NCBI RefSeq assembly: GCF_026745355.1
Contig: NC_079207.1
Span: forward strand, 37,967,421-38,031,420
Length of the DNA stretch: 64,000 nt
Direction of reading: 5' to 3'
Origin: Beta vulgaris subsp. vulgaris
Lineage: Eukaryota > Streptophyta > Magnoliopsida > Caryophyllales > Amaranthaceae
Made by a program: the position numbers and the translations under genes. Within the stretch, counting starts at the first letter, position 1. Each line of letters starts with the position of its first letter. The notes beneath the pieces were generated by a model that did no database searches, was not told where the DNA came from, and saw only the letters and a program-made list of their open reading frames with translations. Shown in pieces: positions 59,656-64,000 of the stretch.

Positions 59656-60437
59656 ATTTCCCGCAGGCTTACTCTGATTGGGGTTCTCACTTGCAGGTTT
59701 ATTATAGTTCCCTTGATTATTTGGCTGTCCCCCAGGCTTAGGATCTTGGTTTCCTGACTGGTTGAACCCTGACCTAACCTGGTTGCCATTCCTTGACTCT
59801 TCTGGTGTTTTCCATCCTTAGCGAAACACTCAAACTCCCTATGCCCCTTCTTCTGGCAGTAGTGGCAAATTACTGGTTTGCCCTTATAATCTTTCCCAAG
59901 ATGATTTTTGTCACACTTTTTGCAATGGTAAACTCTATCAGGTCTACCCTGACTATGGTTATCCTGGTTGTTTCTCCCTTGGAAATTCCCATTGTCATTT
60001 CGATTCCCCTTGAAATTCCCTTGGTTTCCTCCAGCATTAGAATCCTTCCTCTTTTCGCCCACTACCCCATTTTTCTTGTCTCTCCTTGTCTGCAAACCAT
60101 AAATATGAGATGCTCTCCCATACACCACATCTAGGGACCTAAAGGTCTCACCTCCTAGTCCCAATTGGATCTCATCGGTTAAACCTTGCTCAAATCTCTG
60201 GGTGTTAAGCTCCTCAATGGCTGCGACCTCAGGTGCAAACCTAGACAGGGCTATGAACTTGCCATAGTACTCAAAAATGGTCATGCTACCCATCTTCAGA
60301 TTAATGAACTCTTGGGCTTTTTGCTTCCTCATAAAGGCACGATAAAACTTACCTCTCAAGGTAACTACACACGCAGCCTAATTGAATCCTTCAGTCACTC
60401 TCAGTCTAGCCCCACTTTCTCTCCACCATAAGTCAGC
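59646..60437 (-). pseudogene. gag: Gag of the second Tekay-like element, N-terminally truncated
   Basis: The frame runs 60359-59646 (237 residues): MRGKFYRAFMRKQKAQEFIN, MTIFEYYGKFIALSRFAPEV, FEQGLTDEIQLGLGGETFRS. Then comes a Gly/Asn-rich basic linker and the nucleocapsid. A degenerate CKKCDKNHLGKDY is followed by a complete CHYCQKKGHREFEC knuckle (~59865-59825). Gag sequence continues upstream to 60437 out of frame and is then cut off. Confidence 0.85.
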
Positions 60438-60448
60438 CTAATTGAATC

Positions 60449-61945
60449 ATGTAATACGTGATTCACTTTAACTTATATTAATTCGTACACGAATTAATAA
60501 ATAAACTAACTTAACATGCTTGCATCAATCATTCCATAGAAACATTTATAATCTGATAATATAATCACTTTTAAATCACATGTTGTACACAGGCATATAA
60601 CATGTAAAATAAATATCAGAATTCACATATATGAACAAATAGGTTCCTATACATGATACTAATATTGAAATACTCTTAGAACATGCTTGTAAACCACATA
60701 GCACGTAAATAATGTACGTACCTTGTATACACTAGCCTGTAGGCCACTTTTAAGTCGTTAAAAGTCTCCTACAACGTAATCTCCGCCTAGACTATAAAGT
60801 AACTATAATTAATAACTTGAACCAAAAATTACAGCAGCTTTAGAACGATCAAAACCCCCTTTAAAACACGTTTTAAAAATCATTTTTAGGTATCAAACTT
60901 ACGTTATATTTAATTCCTAGTATAGTACTACTATTCTAGCAATTAAAAATCCTTAAAAACTCCATAAATCATTCTTTTCTGAAATTACAGCACCTATAAA
61001 ATTTAATAACCATCCTCAAAACGTATATAACGTATTTAAAATTACGTACTAAATAAATCTCATACTTTATAATATATTACTTTAGCTCTTAGAAATTAAA
61101 AACCCTAAAAACTCTTATTTCCATGATTAAAACTAAAAATAAACTCAATATAATAAATCTGAAATTTATTATAATAATATTCATGATGACCGAAAATATA
61201 TGTGTATACAAAACAGTAATTTAATTAGTAAACATGATAAATAATAATAAAATAACATAAAAACTAGTCTTTTAATGGAATCTTAGGAAGGAAGAAAGAA
61301 AACAACCGACAACAATGGAAGAAGACTTGCGCCGGCACCACAGCAGCAACAAGGAAACTCGTCGGCAGCGGTTCTTGATTTTCGAGAAGGGTTTGTGACG
61401 TTTCTTGTTGAACAAGAAATGTTACTTGAAGAAGAAGAAACGGATTTTTGAGAGAGAAAGGCCGAAGAATGACGCACGAGGGAGAAAGAGAAAAGTCGAA
61501 GAGTGAGGAGAGAGAATGACGTGATATTGAGAGAAAAATAATGTGTAGGGTGAAATAATTTGGGTTTTTAGGATATTTATATAAAGGCTTTTCTTTATGG
61601 GCTTAGGAAAAGAGATTATGATTAATGAAACTTGATGACTAATAAGATGGACAATTTAAGACTTTAGTCATCAAATGACTCTTTCCCTTTTTATCCCTTT
61701 TTGGATTTTCGATTCCATTAAACTTATTTTTCAATATACTTTAATATTCAAAACCTTTATTAAAACATGCTTAATTAAAATATTTCTAATTTTATTAAGC
61801 TATGAAAAATTATTTCATTTTACTTTTCAAATAGTCAACCCTCTTTAAATAGTCAAATCATTTTCCAAACTCATTTGGATTTAAATATAACTACATAAAT
61901 ACTTGAATATATTTATACAATTCTTTGAAATTGTGGGGGATTACA
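60449..61945 (-). repeat. Partial LTR of the third Tekay-like element
   Basis: Aligns from about 56200 (55191 copy) and 35860 (34804 copy) onward and runs through to the GGGGGATTACA end. A minus-strand TATA box lies at 61574-61583. No gene is present; a minus frame at 61283-61477 is a repeat-family shadow. Confidence 0.82.
61574..61583 (-). promoter_or_regulatory. TATA box of the third Tekay LTR
   Basis: Minus strand TATATAAATA in the U3, at the position equivalent to 36952-36959. Confidence 0.55.
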
Positions 61946-61967
61946 GTCTACCCCCCTTAAAAGAAGT
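61946..61967 (-). other. Polypurine tract of the third Tekay-like element
   Basis: Minus strand TTCTTTTAAGGGGGGTAGAC next to the LTR, preceded by the conserved GGGACGAAACTT. Confidence 0.75.
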
Positions 61968-62327
61968 TTCGTCCCGAAACTTGACACAAAATCCTCGTGC
62001 TTTCAATGATTGAACTCATCATTTCGAAAGTTTTTGAAGAAAGGTAGCGCCTCTTTTGTACTTTCACATTTTTAAAACACTTGTGTTGCTTATGAACACT
62101 TTTTCTTATGCGGAGAATCTACTTCTTGTGCACTAGCATGTGCAAATTGTCCGTCATAGACATACAAATGAATGAAAATTTCATTAAAAAAAACAAAAGC
62201 GCGAAATTTATCGCATTCTACCCCCCTTAAAGAAAACGAGTTACGCCCTCGTAACTCACCTCAAGGAATAGATCTGGATACTTTTTCCTCATATCATCTT
62301 CGGCTTCCCACGTTGCCTCTTCTGACT

Positions 62328-63749
62328 CACTAGTAGAATAAATGCTACTTGTTGCGGTTAAAAAGTGCCCTATTGCTGCGGTTTTGGGCGCGCAGCAATT
62401 AAGGGGGCAGCAATAGGTATTAATAATATTGCTGCGGTTTTAAACCACAGTAACATTTGAACATATTGCTGCGGTTTTTGTGTAAAACCGCAGCAATATA
62501 TTTATTTTATATCAGATTCAGAAAGCATATTGTTGCGGTTTATGGGAAAAACCGCAGCAATATGATGTATTTAATAATAAAAAATAGACATATTGCTGCG
62601 GTTTTTTGGGAAAACCGCAGCAATTGGTACAGGTAAAAAAAAATTTTTTTTTTTTTTTTTTACATTTTACCATCAAATTTTGAAAGACAAAAAGGTTAAA
62701 AGAAAATAAATACTACTGATTGAAACTAATAACAAAAAAATATTTCACAAGAATTCAAAAACATAAAAAATAAAAATTGAAATATATTATTACAATATAT
62801 CTAAGGCAGAGTATAAAAACCAAAATTACAGTACCAAAAATACAGCAAAAATATTTAAAGCAGAGTATGAAAAACCAAAATCATATAATTTATACACAAA
62901 TAATTACAAAAATATAATAATAACAACAATTACAAAAATAACAACAATTACAAAAATAAAACAAAAAATAACAATGCGCTAAGAACTAGAACCACAAGGA
63001 ATTGTCGACGGCAACAGCAGTATAACAAAACGCGACGCTGAGAGGCTTCGACGGCGAAAGGGCGAGACCAACAGCGGCGGGGGACGACGATGGGCTTCGC
63101 CTGGTCGAACGACGAGCGACGATGAGGAGAAAGTCGCCAGTTGCGGTTCACGACGGCCGAGAAAAAGTCGGAAATGGCGTTTCGCGTGGTCGAACTCTAT
63201 AGGATGGTCCGATGAAGAGGAAGAGAGAGAAAGACGGGTCCGATGAAGAGGAGGAGAGAGAAAAGACGGGTCCGATGAAGAGGATGAGAGAGAAAAGACG
63301 GGTCCGATGGTATGAAGAGAGAGGGGGAGAAGAGGAGGAGAGAGAGAAGATGAGTTATGAAATGAGAGGGGGATAACGCTGAGATTTGAGAGAAGGAGAA
63401 CGGCGCCCAACTAGGTTAAATGAGAGGAGTTAAAGGAATGCTATTTAGGCCCTTATATATTTAATTTTAAAGATATATTGCTGCGGTTTAAGTAAGAACC
63501 GCAGCAATATGTCAAATATTATTTTTTAAATATTATTTTAATATATTGCTGCGGTTTTTGCCAGAAACCGCAGCAATATATCTAGTCAAATAGTCAACTT
63601 ATTTTGAAAAAATTCCCGCTTAAACCATATTGCTGCGGTTTTTGGCTGAAACCGCAGCAATATATTATTTTATAATTTACCTTTTTTTTTACGTGATATA
63701 TTGCTGCGAATAGGTAAAACCGCAGCAAATAGCATTTATTCTACTAGTG
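62328..63749. mobile_element. Non-autonomous CACTA element with TTGCTGCGGTTTT subterminal repeats
   Basis: 1,422 bp, CACTAGTAGAATAAATGCTA at the left and its inverse at the right, flanked by ACT (62325-62327 and 63750-63752). The empty site CAGACTCGTGATTAG survives at 37740-37754. At least five hairpin pairs of GCTGCGGTTTT/AAAACCGCAGC stand at each end. The middle is poly-T (62641-62660), A-rich sequence and a GAGA-rich minisatellite. There is no transposase. Confidence 0.9.
63206..63310. repeat. GAGA-rich minisatellite in the CACTA
   Basis: Three to four ~31-bp units beginning GGTCCGATGAAGAGGA and containing GAGAGAGAAAAGACG. It underlies the Ser-rich minus-strand frame at 62979-63410, which I do not call a gene. 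Confidence 0.85.
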
Positions 63750-64000
63750 ACTCGTGGTTAGACCAATGAACTTTTACGATGTGAACATCTTTATTGCGTG
63801 TACTATGCACTTTCCTGTCGAGAATCTTGACAGGTCTTTCCTCATATGTGAGGCTACTATCTATCTAAACTCTTTCAGGCTCTAACACATGACGCTCATC
63901 AAGGATATAGCGCTTAAGTGGGGAGATATGGAAAACATCATGCATCTTTTCAAACTCCATTGGCAGCGCCAATCTATAAGCTACTTTTCCAATGCGCTCC

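Larger units (their letters stand above)
55191..60437 (-). mobile_element. Second Tekay-like chromovirus, minus strand, truncated at both ends of the coding region
   Basis: From left to right: a partial LTR (55191-57298), integrase N-terminus, RNase H, RT, protease and gag. The LTR lacks its U3 end, PPT, chromodomain and integrase core, which a deletion removed. At the right, gag is joined to another Tekay LTR at about 60440. TGACT (55186-55190) is the only target copy in view. Confidence 0.85.
60449..64000 (-). mobile_element. Third Tekay-like chromovirus, 3' end only, continuing beyond the window
   Basis: A partial LTR (60449-61945) is followed by the PPT, a chromodomain interrupted by a CACTA, and the integrase C-terminus reaching the window edge. 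The left ~1 kb of the LTR is missing at the junction with the second element's gag. Confidence 0.82.
62250..64000 (-). pseudogene. Integrase C-terminus and chromodomain, split by a CACTA
   Basis: Read on the minus strand from 64000: IGKVAYRLALPMEFEKMHDV, FHISPLKRYILDERHVLEPE, then RPVKILDRKVHSTRNKDVHI and VKVHWSNHES. At this point (63750) the CACTA intervenes, and the chromodomain continues at 62327 with EEATWEAEDDMRKKYPDLFL. Without the insertion the chromodomain would be nearly intact; one stop lies upstream of it (about 63866). Confidence 0.8.

Noticed and set aside
62979..63410. 143-residue Ser/Leu-rich minus-strand frame in the CACTA
   Set aside because: It is generated by the GAGA-rich minisatellite and low-complexity sequence; no domain is recognisable.

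Overview
This window is repeat-dense plant nuclear DNA, most likely from an AT-rich eudicot. I recognise no intact host gene, rRNA, tRNA or CRISPR. Almost every base from position 692 onward belongs to an LTR retrotransposon, a class II element or a microsatellite, and many are nested. The lineages are plant lineages: a Sirevirus-like Ty1/copia element, a Tat-type Ty3/gypsy element with two RNase H domains and an antisense gene, Tekay-like chromoviruses with a chromodomain, CACTA elements, Stowaway MITEs and foldback MITEs. Nearly all coding regions carry stops or frameshifts.

Layout. 1-131 is the end of a Tekay-like LTR on the plus strand. 692-32054 is one composite locus: a non-autonomous gypsy-like family with very large LTRs (about 2.2-2.4 kb without insertions) and internal regions of only about 393 bp, arranged LTR-internal-LTR-internal-LTR on the minus strand. 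Its first LTR was split twice. An 11.5-kb Sirevirus-like copia element (1870-13389, TSD TGATC) lies in it and itself carries a solo LTR. An 11.5-kb Tat element (14213-25760, LTRs nearly identical) also lies in it. The second LTR carries a 386-bp long-TIR MITE inside an (AAT)n array. The second and third LTRs keep the empty sites for both large insertions, so the nesting can be read directly.

32055-34803 is a fragment of another minus-strand gypsy element (leader, PBS and LTR) with a 1.07-kb CACTA inside it. 34804-46720 is a minus-strand Tekay element split by a 5.56-kb CACTA (39996-45551), which holds several MITEs and gene-like, possibly captured sequence. 46720-49270 is T-rich and unassigned. 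49271-55190 is the 5' two thirds of a plus-strand gypsy element, cut off by a second minus-strand Tekay element (55191-60437) whose gag, protease and RT frames are the best preserved in the window. 60449-64000 is the LTR and 3' coding end of a third Tekay copy, with a 1.42-kb CACTA inserted in its chromodomain codons.

How the parts work together. The autonomous elements show the usual order: PBS, gag, protease, RT, RNase H and integrase (integrase before RT in copia), then PPT. Two features go beyond a standard annotation. The Tat element has a spliced antisense gene with its own TATA box (24710 back to 21466). The copia and Tat elements are each saturated, inside and outside coding sequence, with a private 5-mer (GGAAC/GTTCC and CGTCC/GGACG respectively).
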